Part shown: piece by piece, positions 9,855 through 17,781 of the stretch
How positions within the stretch are numbered: position 1 is the first letter of the stretch
Layout of the letters: every line of letters starts with the position of its first letter
Origin: Ruminococcaceae bacterium UBA7080
Lineage (GTDB): Bacteria; Bacillota; Clostridia; Oscillospirales; Acutalibacteraceae
Direction: 5' to 3'
Length of the DNA stretch: 64,000 bases
Assembly: GCA_002493595.1 (NCBI GenBank)
Contig: DKZG01000015.1
Coordinates: forward strand, 1-64,000
Position numbers and translations under genes: made by a program
The notes under the pieces: generated by a model
Told to the model about the DNA's origin: nothing
Database searches by the model: none
The model's input: only the letters and a program-made list of their open reading frames with translations

Positions 9855-10541
9855 TTAAAATTTCTTAATTAAATAAGGAGTAAAATTTAATCTATCGGCA
9901 GATATTAATTTAAAATCAATATCATCAATTTTATCGTCAATGGAAAATCTTGCTGCCACACCGTGAAGATGCCCATAATAACATTTTTTTATACCATATT
10001 CCTTTAAAAGAAATAAAATTTCCTCACAGCTTTCATTTGCTGTTATCGGCGGATAGTGAAGAAATACTATTTTTTCATCGGACTGTGCACTGTCAAGAGA
10101 CATTTTAAGACGCAGCACTTCTCTGTTAAGCACCTTTTCATCCTGACTTTCATTTGTATCAAACAGCCAGCCGCGGCTGCCGCACACGGAAAATCCCTCG
10201 AATTCAACTGCATTATTGTATAAAAAGCTGATTGTATTAAAATGATTTTCAGCAAGAAACGCATTCATTTTCTTTACAGTATTCCACCAATAATCATGAT
10301 TACCCTTTAATATTATTTTTTTTCCGTTAAGTTTGTCAATAAAATCAAAATCTGCTCTAAGCTCATTAAAATTCATTGCCCAGCTTATATCACCTGCAAT
10401 GATAACAACATCCTCCTGATTAACTAAGCTGTTCCAATTCTTTTTTAATCTTTCGGTATAATTCTGCCATCCCTCAAAAGTATCCATTGGTTTATCTGTA
10501 CCAAAAGATAAATGAGTATCGGCAATTGCAAACAATGACAT
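9855..10541 (-). CDS. calcineurin-like metallophosphoesterase
   Basis: Predicted phosphoesterase of 228 residues. The metal-binding motifs are in order: DTH near residue 8 (ADTHLSFG), GDISWAMN at about 50, GNHDYWW at about 80, H in LHYPPI and GHLHG near the C-terminus. The family is annotated only as 'metallophosphoesterase', and the substrate is unknown. It is transcribed toward tig but lies upstream of the tig promoter, so it probably forms its own unit. It is divergent from the DUF1540 gene. Confidence 0.92.
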   Translation of the reverse strand: MSLFAIADTHLSFGTDKPMDTFEGWQNYTERLKKNWNSLVNQEDVVIIAGDISWAMNFNELRADFDFIDKLNGKKIILKGNHDYWWNTVKKMNAFLAENHFNTISFLYNNAVEFEGFSVCGSRGWLFDTNESQDEKVLNREVLRLKMSLDSAQSDEKIVFLHYPPITANESCEEILFLLKEYGIKKCYYGHLHGVAARFSIDDKIDDIDFKLISADRLNFTPYLIKKF

Positions 10542-10603
10542 ACAATCTCCTTGAATAAATAAAAAATGTTGCGAAATAATAAAAGTGAAGGGAGTGAAAC
10601 AAA

Positions 10604-10774
10604 ATGGATAAGGAAATTAAAGGAATAACTTGTCAGGTAAAAAACTGCAAGTACCATGATGAATCAAACAACTGTCATGCCGGCACAATTCGTGTGGGTG
10701 ACAGATCTGCAACAAGCATTTCAGACACTGCTTGCGAAACCTTCGAATGCTGTGACAGCTGTGAATGCAGATAA
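10604..10774 (+). CDS. small Cys-rich DUF1540 protein
   Basis: An open frame of 56 residues starting ATG at 10604 behind a GAAGGGAG ribosome site and ending TAA at 10772. The protein reads MDKEIKGITCQ then NCKYH, NCHAG and IRVG, and ends TACETFECCDSCECR. The spaced Cys pairs and the C-x-V-x-NC-x-YH start match the DUF1540 family, small putative metal-binding proteins of Clostridia and Bacilli with no settled function. It lies alone on the plus strand between two minus-strand units and is closed by a shared terminator. Confidence 0.9.
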   Translation: MDKEIKGITCQVKNCKYHDESNNCHAGTIRVGDRSATSISDTACETFECCDSCECR

Positions 10775-10788
10775 AGCCCTTTATATGA

Positions 10789-10818
10789 AAAATACGGCTC
10801 CTTTTTGAGCCGTATTTT
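10789..10818. terminator. bidirectional terminator between DUF1540 gene and thrC
   Basis: A perfect 12-bp stem (AAAATACGGCTC/GAGCCGTATTTT) with a 6-base loop, A-rich on one side and T-rich on the other. It can stop both convergent genes. Confidence 0.9.
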
Positions 10819-10823
10819 CTATT

Positions 10824-12320
10824 TTATAAATTAAGAAGCTTAAACACCATTGCACTCATATCTTCTTTGTCACATACATCTTTAAATCTAACTTTTTTAT
10901 CCTTAAGCAAAGCAAGCGGTTTAGGTACATCGACTGAAGTTATTTTATTCAGTTCATCAACCATGTCGAATTCATTAAGCTCAGGCAGATTACCGCTGCA
11001 AACTGCATTAAGTACACTGGCAGAAAACTTATACGGTGATGCTGTTGAATCAATAACAGCAGGAATATCGTCGCCTGTGTTTTTTACATATTCATCATAA
11101 ACCTTAAGCGCGACAGCAGTATGCGTATCACAAAGATAATGATAGCTGTCAAAATGAGTTTTTATTGTATCGTCCACTTCACTTTCAGCAGAACATCCGG
11201 CATCAAATACACTCTGAATTTTCTTGATTATCTCATCGGAAACAGTATATCTGCCTTCATCAGAAAGCTTGTTCATAAGCTCTTGCACAAGCATATCATT
11301 TTCACCGCTGATATGATAAAGCAATCTCTCTAAATTTGAGGAAATCAGTATATCCATAGAAGGCGAAGTTGTCGCATAAAAAGCTCTGTTTCTGTTATAA
11401 GTTCCACTCTTTAAAAAATCAGTAAGAACATTATTTGAGTTTGAAGCACAGATAAGCTTCTTTATCGGAAGTCCCATCTGCTTTGCGTAATAGCCGGCAA
11501 GAATATTACCGAAATTGCCGGTAGGCACCACCGCATTAATTTCATCGCCGAGTTTAATTCTTCCCGCTTCAAGCATATCACAATAAGCTGAAAAGTAATA
11601 AACAATCTGGGGAACAAGTCTACCCCAGTTAATTGAGTTTGCTGAAGAAAACATCATATTCTTTTTTGCAAGTTCAGCTTTAATTTCTGCATTGGTAAAT
11701 ATAGATTTAACTGCACTCTGTGCATCGTCAAAATTGCCATTGATTGCGCAAACAGCAACATTGTTACCCTCCTGCGTTGTCATCTGCAGCTTTTGCATAG
11801 GTGATACTCCATCAACAGGATAAAACACCAAAATCTTAGTATGATCGACATTTTTGAAGCCTTCAAGTGCTGCCTTACCCGTATCACCCGAGGTAGCGAC
11901 AAGTATGACAATTGTCTTTCCGTCAGCAGTCTTTTTAGCAGAAACTGTCATAAGATAAGGCAGAAGCTGTAAAGCCATATCTTTAAAAGCACAGGTTGGA
12001 CCATGCCACAGCTCAAGAATATTCTTGCTGCCGCTTATATTTACAGTCGGTGCAATTTTTGATGAAGAAAACTTTTCAGCAGCATATGCACCCTCTACAC
12101 AATAATCCAATTCGTCTTCCGTGAAATCCGTTAAAAACTCTCTAAGTACGGTTTTGGCTCTGTCAATATACGACATAGATACCATGGAAGAAATTTTATC
12201 AAGCGAAAAATGCGGCAGCTCAACCGGAACAAAAAGTCCGCCCTCTTCACTTATACCCTGCGCTATTGCCTGTGACGCAGTAACTCGTATTGAATTATCC
12301 CTTGTCGATGTATAAAACAT
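10824..12320 (-). CDS. thrC: threonine synthase
   Basis: PLP enzyme that converts O-phosphohomoserine to threonine. The PLP lysine is in HGPTCAFKDMALQ (about residue 113), with the phosphate-binding loop in VATSGDTGKAALEGF and the N-terminal YTSTRDNS signature. The length of 498 matches the long class-1 ThrC. No other threonine genes are adjacent. A possible promoter overlaps the end of yraN. No T-box leader is visible in the short upstream gap. Confidence 0.96.
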   Translation of the reverse strand: MFYTSTRDNSIRVTASQAIAQGISEEGGLFVPVELPHFSLDKISSMVSMSYIDRAKTVLREFLTDFTEDELDYCVEGAYAAEKFSSSKIAPTVNISGSKNILELWHGPTCAFKDMALQLLPYLMTVSAKKTADGKTIVILVATSGDTGKAALEGFKNVDHTKILVFYPVDGVSPMQKLQMTTQEGNNVAVCAINGNFDDAQSAVKSIFTNAEIKAELAKKNMMFSSANSINWGRLVPQIVYYFSAYCDMLEAGRIKLGDEINAVVPTGNFGNILAGYYAKQMGLPIKKLICASNSNNVLTDFLKSGTYNRNRAFYATTSPSMDILISSNLERLLYHISGENDMLVQELMNKLSDEGRYTVSDEIIKKIQSVFDAGCSAESEVDDTIKTHFDSYHYLCDTHTAVALKVYDEYVKNTGDDIPAVIDSTASPYKFSASVLNAVCSGNLPELNEFDMVDELNKITSVDVPKPLALLKDKKVRFKDVCDKEDMSAMVFKLLNL

Positions 12321-12370
12321 ATCTCTATTCTCCTTAAGAACCGAATAATACCTCGGCTGAAATATTATCT

Positions 12371-12399
12371 ATTTTATAACAACTAAAAGGCATTTTCAA
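12371..12399 (-). promoter_or_regulatory. putative promoter of thrC
   Basis: Minus-strand -35 TTGAAA (12394-12399) and -10 TAAAAT (12371-12376), spacer 17. The -35 lies in the last codons of yraN, so read-through from yraN is also possible. Confidence 0.5.
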
Positions 12400-12727
12400 G
12401 ATGTTTTATTGAATTTATTTTATTATCTTTCGTGTAAATTTCAACCACATCAAATCTCGGCTGCAAATCAACCTGATTTTGAGCAAGATAAAGCTGTGCA
12501 CAGCTTATGATTTTCCGCTGCTTCGACGGTGTTACAAACTCTGCAGGTGCTGCAATTGCATGAACATCACGCTGTTTAACCTCAATAAAACAAATATACT
12601 TTTTGTTTTTTGCTATTAAATCAATCTCTCCGAAACGGGTTTGATAATTTGCGCAAAGTAATTTATATCTTTTCCTTCTTAAATAATTTGCCGCCTCAAT
12701 TTCCCATAATTTACCTTTGTTGTTCAT
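12383..12727 (-). CDS. yraN: YraN family (UPF0102) nuclease-like protein
   Basis: A small protein of 114 residues with the restriction-endonuclease-like fold. It shows the family's GEIDLIAKN and CFIEVKQR segments, the D-(E/Q)xK-type core. Its in vivo role is unknown, and a link to DNA recombination or repair is only inferred from the fold. It is downstream of rnhB, as in the common rplS-ylqF-rnhB-yraN cluster. Confidence 0.93.
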   Translation of the reverse strand: MNNKGKLWEIEAANYLRRKRYKLLCANYQTRFGEIDLIAKNKKYICFIEVKQRDVHAIAAPAEFVTPSKQRKIISCAQLYLAQNQVDLQPRFDVVEIYTKDNKINSIKHLENAF

Positions 12728-12833
12728 TGTTAATACTTTCTTTTATTCAATACAAAAATACCTTTTATCCGAATAATCTAACAGACTGTCCAAATACATG
12801 CTGAAATCCATTGACTTTATCTTATAAATTAAA

Positions 12834-13436
12834 TCATTTCTGTAATAACTTTTTTAAAAAGGTTTTTCTGTGTATCGGTGAAATACCGTATTTCTCAATC
12901 ATTTCATAATGAAGTTTAGTGCCATAACCTTTATGCTTTTCAAATTGATATTCAGGATATTTTTCAGCCATCTCAAGCATATATCTGTCTCTGCTCACTT
13001 TCGCAATAATAGACGCAGCAGCTATATTGGCACTTTTGGCATCACCTTTAATTATTTCCCATTCCGCCATTGCAAGACCGGGCCTTTTATTTCCATCTAT
13101 GAGTGCAATATCAGGATTAACCGACAAACCTTCCACAGCCCTTCTCATGGCAAGAAAGGTTGCCTGTAAAATATTGATTTCATCAATTTCCCGTACGCCG
13201 GCTGTACCAATACTATAGCATACGCATTCATCAATAATTTTATCAAAAAGCAAATTCCGCTTTTTTTCAGAAAGTTTTTTGGAATCATTAACTCCGTCAA
13301 TTATGTGGCCTTTAGGGAGTATAACTGCTGCAGCATAAACCGGACCGGCCAGCGGTCCTCTGCCGGCTTCATCCACACCGCAGACAATCTCAAATCCGCT
13401 TTCATAAGCCTTATTTTCATATTCAAGCCAATTCAT
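12834..13436 (-). CDS. rnhB: ribonuclease HII
   Basis: Cleaves the RNA strand of RNA-DNA hybrids and single ribonucleotides in DNA. It has the DEAGRGPLAGPV motif near residue 22 with the first acidic pair, the later Asp in LIDGNKRP, and the C-terminal HKGYGT. The length is 200. It lies 3 bases after rbgA. A second enzyme of this activity, RNase HI, is at 36060-36494. Confidence 0.96.
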   Translation of the reverse strand: MNWLEYENKAYESGFEIVCGVDEAGRGPLAGPVYAAAVILPKGHIIDGVNDSKKLSEKKRNLLFDKIIDECVCYSIGTAGVREIDEINILQATFLAMRRAVEGLSVNPDIALIDGNKRPGLAMAEWEIIKGDAKSANIAAASIIAKVSRDRYMLEMAEKYPEYQFEKHKGYGTKLHYEMIEKYGISPIHRKTFLKKLLQK

Positions 13437-13438
13437 AA

Positions 13439-14302
13439 TTATGGCAGCTCAAGCGTAATTTTGCCAAGCTTTCCTCCTCTGAATTCATCACACAACATAA
13501 CTGCCGTGCGTGCATAATCAATTTCGCCGCCTTTAATTAAAAAGCCTCGCTTTTTGCCGATAAGCTCCAAAATTTCCCATCCTTGCAAACCATCAATACT
13601 GTCAAGCTTATAGCGTTGTATAATAGCCTGCGGACGCGTTTTTCCAAGCACCTCAAGCAAGCGGCAGGATAACGTTTCAATATCCGTAACCTCGTCTTTA
13701 ACAGCTCCTGTAAAGGCTAGCTTATCGCCAACCTCCGGATCATCGAACTTAGGCCAAAGCACACCCGGCGTGTCAAGAAGCTCAATACCATTGCCCACGG
13801 CAAACCACTGCTGATGACGCGTTACACCTGCTTTATCAGCAACCCTCGCCTTAGCATTTCCTGCCATTCTGTTAATAAACGAAGATTTACCGGTATTAGG
13901 AATGCCGACAACCATTAATCTTAACGCCTTACCATGCATGCCCTTGGAGATATTTTTTTCAATTGTCTTGGACAGAGCTTTCTGCACTGTAGGGATAAAA
14001 CTATTGAGTCCTTTGCCTGTTCTGCAGTCAACAGGAACAGCATACATATTCCTTGATTTAAAATAATCAATCCATAATCCGGTGGCGTTGGAATCTGCCA
14101 CATCACACTTATTAAGCAAAATGATTCTGGGTTTGTTTTGAATCATGGCATCCAGCTCAGGATTGGCAGAGCTGAAAGGTATTCTGGCATCAACAATTTC
14201 TACAACACCATCAACAAGCTTTAAGCTTTCTTTTATTATACGTCTTGTTTTTGCCATATGGCCGGGAAACCACTGAACTGTCTGCTTTTGAAAATCAGCC
14301 AT
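13439..14302 (-). CDS. rbgA: ribosome assembly GTPase YlqF/RbgA
   Basis: Circularly permuted GTPase for late assembly of the 50S subunit. The motif order is permuted: G4 NKCDVAD (about residue 62) comes before G1 GIPNTGKSS (about 132) and G3 DTPGVLWPK. The N-terminus has the family's QWFPGHMAKTRR. At 287 residues it has normal length. In many Firmicutes it follows rplS directly; here a subtilase gene separates the two. Confidence 0.96.
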   Translation of the reverse strand: MADFQKQTVQWFPGHMAKTRRIIKESLKLVDGVVEIVDARIPFSSANPELDAMIQNKPRIILLNKCDVADSNATGLWIDYFKSRNMYAVPVDCRTGKGLNSFIPTVQKALSKTIEKNISKGMHGKALRLMVVGIPNTGKSSFINRMAGNAKARVADKAGVTRHQQWFAVGNGIELLDTPGVLWPKFDDPEVGDKLAFTGAVKDEVTDIETLSCRLLEVLGKTRPQAIIQRYKLDSIDGLQGWEILELIGKKRGFLIKGGEIDYARTAVMLCDEFRGGKLGKITLELP

Positions 14303-14317
14303 ATATACTCCTTACTC

Positions 14318-16450
14318 CTATTTTTTTGACGCCGCTTTTTTTATAATTGCATAGTCCTTTGCATTAACAATACCGTCATTATTGACATCAAACAAAGCAG
14401 TTGAATCAAAGCGCCCAAATAATTCAAAGCCTGTCAGCTGCGGTTTTTTATTAACATAATACTCATCCCACAGATATAGAATTTCATCTGCGGATTCACA
14501 AATAAATGTGCTGTTGTTAAGCTTATAAAAAATCTGACCGCGAAAATATTTATAAAAAATAAAACTGCTGTTTTTTGAATTATAATTAATTATATCATTG
14601 CAACCGTAAAACGCTTTATTATTCTTACTTGTATTCCCATCTATTTCGCTAATTTGTGTCACCAAAAGATGAATGCAATTCTTAAATAAACCTGTATACG
14701 TTTTTTTAACTGAAGGCATAATAACCTCTCTGAGGTTAATGCAGTTAGCAAAAGCATATCTGCCGCATTCTGATGTCTTTGGTGCAATAACCTTTTTTAG
14801 ATTAGGACAATTTGAAAAAGCAAATTCACCGATTTCTTTAATCGTTTTCGGAAGTACAATTTTTTCAACAGACCTGTTGCCGGAGAAACAGAATTTTGAT
14901 ATTTTTTCAACCGGATTGCCATTTATTGTTTCAGGTACAAAAATAATTTTCTCATTAAGACTGCAGAAACTAACCGATCTGGAACCGGCTGCATAATGAA
15001 ATCCGTTGTTATTATAACTGGGAGATGCAATATAGCTTAAAACACTTTTTGCCTTATTATCGGAATATGCAACCGCATTAATTACGCAGCGACTGTTCAA
15101 ACAAATCTTTTTACCCGGAATATATTGAAAATGATTGCTGAAATTATCTCCACCTAACGGATAAAGGACCGTTCCGGCTGAACTTATGTAATAATAAACT
15201 CTTGTATTATCATCGCAATCAAAAACGATGTCACTGTAACCGGTAGACTCATTCTTTATTATTTTGTACGAAAATGATGCCTGCTCAAGCTGCTTACCCG
15301 ATACCGATTTGAGAGCAGCATAGGCATCAATCATATCACGCGAAGTATTGTCTTCGTTTGGTGACATTTCCGTATCATTAACGCATTTTTTTATTTCGTC
15401 AAATGTTAAATCAGAGTCAGCACAAAAAACATCTGCAACTGCAGCAGAAACAACAGGTGCAGCAGCTGATGTGCCGTTCCAAAACACGTCCTCACCGCGG
15501 TAGCTTGATCTTACGTTTGTACCTACAGCATAGGTAAAAATACTTGAACCGTAATTGCTTGTTGAGGACAGATTTGATGAAGCAGTCATATTTCCTACTG
15601 CCAGAACCTCCGAATATATTGCCGGATACTTAGCAGTCATAGCCAGGTTCATACTATCGTTGCCCGCAGAACTGATAAGAATCACACCGCTTTTATATGC
15701 CTTTCTTATTGCAGTATAAAAATAACCGTCAGGCTCTCTTGTTCCGAAACTCATATTAATAACCTTGCAGCCGTCACTTACCGCCTTATCGATAGCTGCA
15801 GCTGCACTTGTCAGCGAAATATCCTCTCCGCTTCCTGCCTTATATGAATATATTTTTACATTATCCGGTGTATTGTATAAAAGAGTACCTGCCACATAAG
15901 AACCATGGTAATCCTCATTCGGAAGATTATCATAGCCTCCTACAAGTCTGTCTCCGTAAACTTCACTGTTTTCGGTTCCGGTATCTATAACAGCAACTTT
16001 TATTTCCGGCAGATTATCAAAACTAGTATTAAGCAGCTTAAGTGCATCATCAACATTATTTGTTGCAGCAGCAAAACATCTTGTATCAAGCGCATCTTCT
16101 GCATCATCAATATTTGCAATTGATTCACGCTCAACAAACTCAACGTCATCAAGTGAAGCATAATACTTTTCAGCTGCCAGCAAATCCTTCTCGCAGTTAA
16201 ACTGAAGAACGAGCATATCATTGCAGTCAGAAGCAATATTCACTGCGTTAAGAGTATCTATATTCTTTTTACTTTTTACTCGCAGACGATTTGAAATTTC
16301 GCCTTTAAACTCAGATAGCTGATACCAAAACTGATCTATTTGACTTTTTTCTACTGCTTGGCTTATATTCAATGTGACACATTTGATACCGACTGTTAAG
16401 CTAGACAGTATGATTAGTGCAGATAATATAATCGCTACAGTCCTTTTCAT
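14318..16450 (-). CDS. secreted subtilisin-like protease with LRR and a dockerin-like hand
   Basis: A 710-residue secreted S8 peptidase. Parts in order: signal peptide (residues 1-22), a pro-region, and the catalytic domain with Asp156 (VIDTGT), His182 (DYHGSYVAG), Asn264 (SAGNDS) and Ser328 (GTSAAAP). These are followed by a beta-rich spacer, BspA-type leucine-rich repeats at about 520-600 (repeats of FxxCxxLxxVxxP type), and a C-terminal calcium loop DVNNDGIVNAKDYAIIKK. That last part is one dockerin-type hand; the usual second copy is missing. The domains are clear, but the substrate is unknown. It has its own promoter and lies between rplS and rbgA. Confidence 0.92.
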   Translation of the reverse strand: MKRTVAIILSALIILSSLTVGIKCVTLNISQAVEKSQIDQFWYQLSEFKGEISNRLRVKSKKNIDTLNAVNIASDCNDMLVLQFNCEKDLLAAEKYYASLDDVEFVERESIANIDDAEDALDTRCFAAATNNVDDALKLLNTSFDNLPEIKVAVIDTGTENSEVYGDRLVGGYDNLPNEDYHGSYVAGTLLYNTPDNVKIYSYKAGSGEDISLTSAAAAIDKAVSDGCKVINMSFGTREPDGYFYTAIRKAYKSGVILISSAGNDSMNLAMTAKYPAIYSEVLAVGNMTASSNLSSTSNYGSSIFTYAVGTNVRSSYRGEDVFWNGTSAAAPVVSAAVADVFCADSDLTFDEIKKCVNDTEMSPNEDNTSRDMIDAYAALKSVSGKQLEQASFSYKIIKNESTGYSDIVFDCDDNTRVYYYISSAGTVLYPLGGDNFSNHFQYIPGKKICLNSRCVINAVAYSDNKAKSVLSYIASPSYNNNGFHYAAGSRSVSFCSLNEKIIFVPETINGNPVEKISKFCFSGNRSVEKIVLPKTIKEIGEFAFSNCPNLKKVIAPKTSECGRYAFANCINLREVIMPSVKKTYTGLFKNCIHLLVTQISEIDGNTSKNNKAFYGCNDIINYNSKNSSFIFYKYFRGQIFYKLNNSTFICESADEILYLWDEYYVNKKPQLTGFELFGRFDSTALFDVNNDGIVNAKDYAIIKKAASKK

Positions 16451-16502
16451 AATAATACTTCCTTAAAAATCATTATAAAAATGCTTACAAAATATCAATT
16501 AT

Positions 16503-16531
16503 ATTATAACGAATTTACAAATATAATTCAA
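16503..16531 (-). promoter_or_regulatory. promoter of the subtilase gene
   Basis: Minus-strand -35 TTGAAT (16526-16531) and consensus -10 TATAAT (16503-16508), spacer 17. It lies directly after the rplS terminator. Confidence 0.75.
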
Positions 16532-16550
16532 GCTGTTTGATAAAAAATTA

Positions 16551-16594
16551 TCAAAAATAAAAAAAGACCGCACAAGGATTTACCTCTGCGGTCT
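16551..16594 (-). terminator. terminator after rplS
   Basis: An 8-bp stem AGACCGCA/TGCGGTCT with a 14-base loop, followed on the minus strand by TTTTTTTATTTTTG. It separates rplS from the inserted subtilase gene. Confidence 0.85.
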
Positions 16595-16610
16595 CAAAAC
16601 GTAATCGAGA

Positions 16611-16955
16611 TTACTGAATGTTCTCCTTAACCTTAGCTGCCTTACCAACGCGGTCACGAAGATAATAAAGCTTAGCACGGCGAACCTTACCTGAGCGAAC
16701 AACCTGAACATCAACAACATTTGGCGAATGCATTGGGAAAACTCTTTCAACACCTACGCCGTATGAAAGGCGGCGAACTGTAAAGGTCTTTGAAATGCCG
16801 GAACCTTTAATTGCAATTACTGTACCCTCAAACATCTGAATTCTCTCACGTGAACCCTCACGGATATTTACCGATACCTTAACTGTGTCACCGATGTTGA
16901 ACTTTGGAAGTTCTGCTTTGATACTGTCTTTTTCGATTAATTTAAGTGCGTCCAT
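16611..16955 (-). CDS. rplS: 50S ribosomal protein L19
   Basis: Large-subunit protein at the 30S-50S interface. The family is recognised from [16 protein letters not shown], the [21 protein letters not shown] core and the basic [17 protein letters not shown] tail. The length of 114 is standard. It is a single-gene unit with its own promoter, a structured leader and a strong terminator. Confidence 0.98.
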   Translation of the reverse strand: MDALKLIEKDSIKAELPKFNIGDTVKVSVNIREGSRERIQMFEGTVIAIKGSGISKTFTVRRLSYGVGVERVFPMHSPNVVDVQVVRSGKVRRAKLYYLRDRVGKAAKVKENIQ

Positions 16956-16980
16956 TTTTCTTTCCTCCTATTTTTTATGA

Positions 16981-17075
16981 GATGTTCATATCAATTACTG
17001 AAAGCGGACCATCTTCTTAAATGCTCACACATTGGGCATTTACGCGTTGCCAGAGAAGCAACGGATCAAATGCTG
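16981..17075 (-). ncRNA. structured 5' leader of rplS, likely L19 autoregulatory leader
   Basis: The transcript between the promoter and the rplS ribosome site can fold into two stems: CGTTGC/GCAACG (17045-17063, 7-base loop) and AAATGC/GCATTT (17019-17041, 11-base loop). It is followed by a spacer and AGGAGGAAAG before the ATG. Ribosomal-protein L19 leader RNAs are known in Firmicutes. Assignment to that class rests on position and shape, not on a covariance search. Confidence 0.55.
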
Positions 17076-17079
17076 AAAT

Positions 17080-17108
17080 ATAATATCATACTTATGATGA
17101 AAAAGCAA
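17080..17108 (-). promoter_or_regulatory. promoter of rplS
   Basis: Minus-strand -35 TTGCTT (17103-17108) and -10 TATTAT (17080-17085), spacer 17. It lies between the upstream DUF2344 gene end and the leader, leaving an untranslated leader of about 115 bases. Confidence 0.75.
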
Positions 17109-17115
17109 GTATTTT

Positions 17116-17781
17116 TTAAATAAATTCTTTGTAATTTTTATCAAGAATAGCTATTCTTGATATGCTTTTCCATTCATAATCCATATCAATAAGCCTTATA
17201 ATTGTGTCAAACAGAAGTGTGGGATTCAGATTTTTTTCAGTTCCGGCAAAAAGTCTTACATTAAGAACAATCATATCTTCTCTTAAAGAAACATTATATC
17301 TGTCAATAAAGGTCTTAATATCTGTTTCCTTAAAAACACGTCTTCTGCCCTGCTTTCTTTTTTTGCATGCCAAAATTTCTTTACTGTCAAGTACAGACTT
17401 TATTTTTTTCAATGCAGTGTCATTGTCTTTAAACTGAAATTTATAAACATAATCGGAATAAGCAATTTCACTGCAATCCCGGAAATTATCATAAACATCC
17501 ATTATCTTTAAATCATCGGGAAGCACATCATTCATTTTCATTTTTATCTGTGTGTTATCTATTTCTCCGATTATTCTGATATCTACGCTCTCACAAAGGC
17601 TCTCAACACCAAGGGAAAGCGGCAAAGAAAAACTCATGTACGGATGAGGATTAAAGCCTTCAGTATACCACAGCGGAATCTCTGCACGCTTGAATGCCCT
17701 TGCCATTGCCCGGTTAATATCAAGATGACTGATATATTTCAGTCTGTTTTGTTTTGCAAAACGAAGTCTAACTTCTCGCAT
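17116..17781 (-). CDS. TIGR03936/DUF2344 radical-SAM-linked protein
   Basis: A 221-residue protein of the DUF2344 family. It has the conserved start (RLRFAKQNRLKYISHLD) and the motif GFNPHPYMSFSLPLSLGVES. In other genomes it is either fused to, or encoded right after, the large B12-binding radical SAM protein, as here. The biochemical role is not established; a tRNA or rRNA modification helper is a guess. It overlaps the upstream gene by 14 bases. Confidence 0.9.
   Translation of the reverse strand: MREVRLRFAKQNRLKYISHLDINRAMARAFKRAEIPLWYTEGFNPHPYMSFSLPLSLGVESLCESVDIRIIGEIDNTQIKMKMNDVLPDDLKIMDVYDNFRDCSEIAYSDYVYKFQFKDNDTALKKIKSVLDSKEILACKKRKQGRRRVFKETDIKTFIDRYNVSLREDMIVLNVRLFAGTEKNLNPTLLFDTIIRLIDMDYEWKSISRIAILDKNYKEFI

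Noticed and set aside
12728..12833. 22-codon frame between rnhB and yraN
   Set aside because: It has no ribosome site and no similarity to anything recognised; more likely untranslated spacer.
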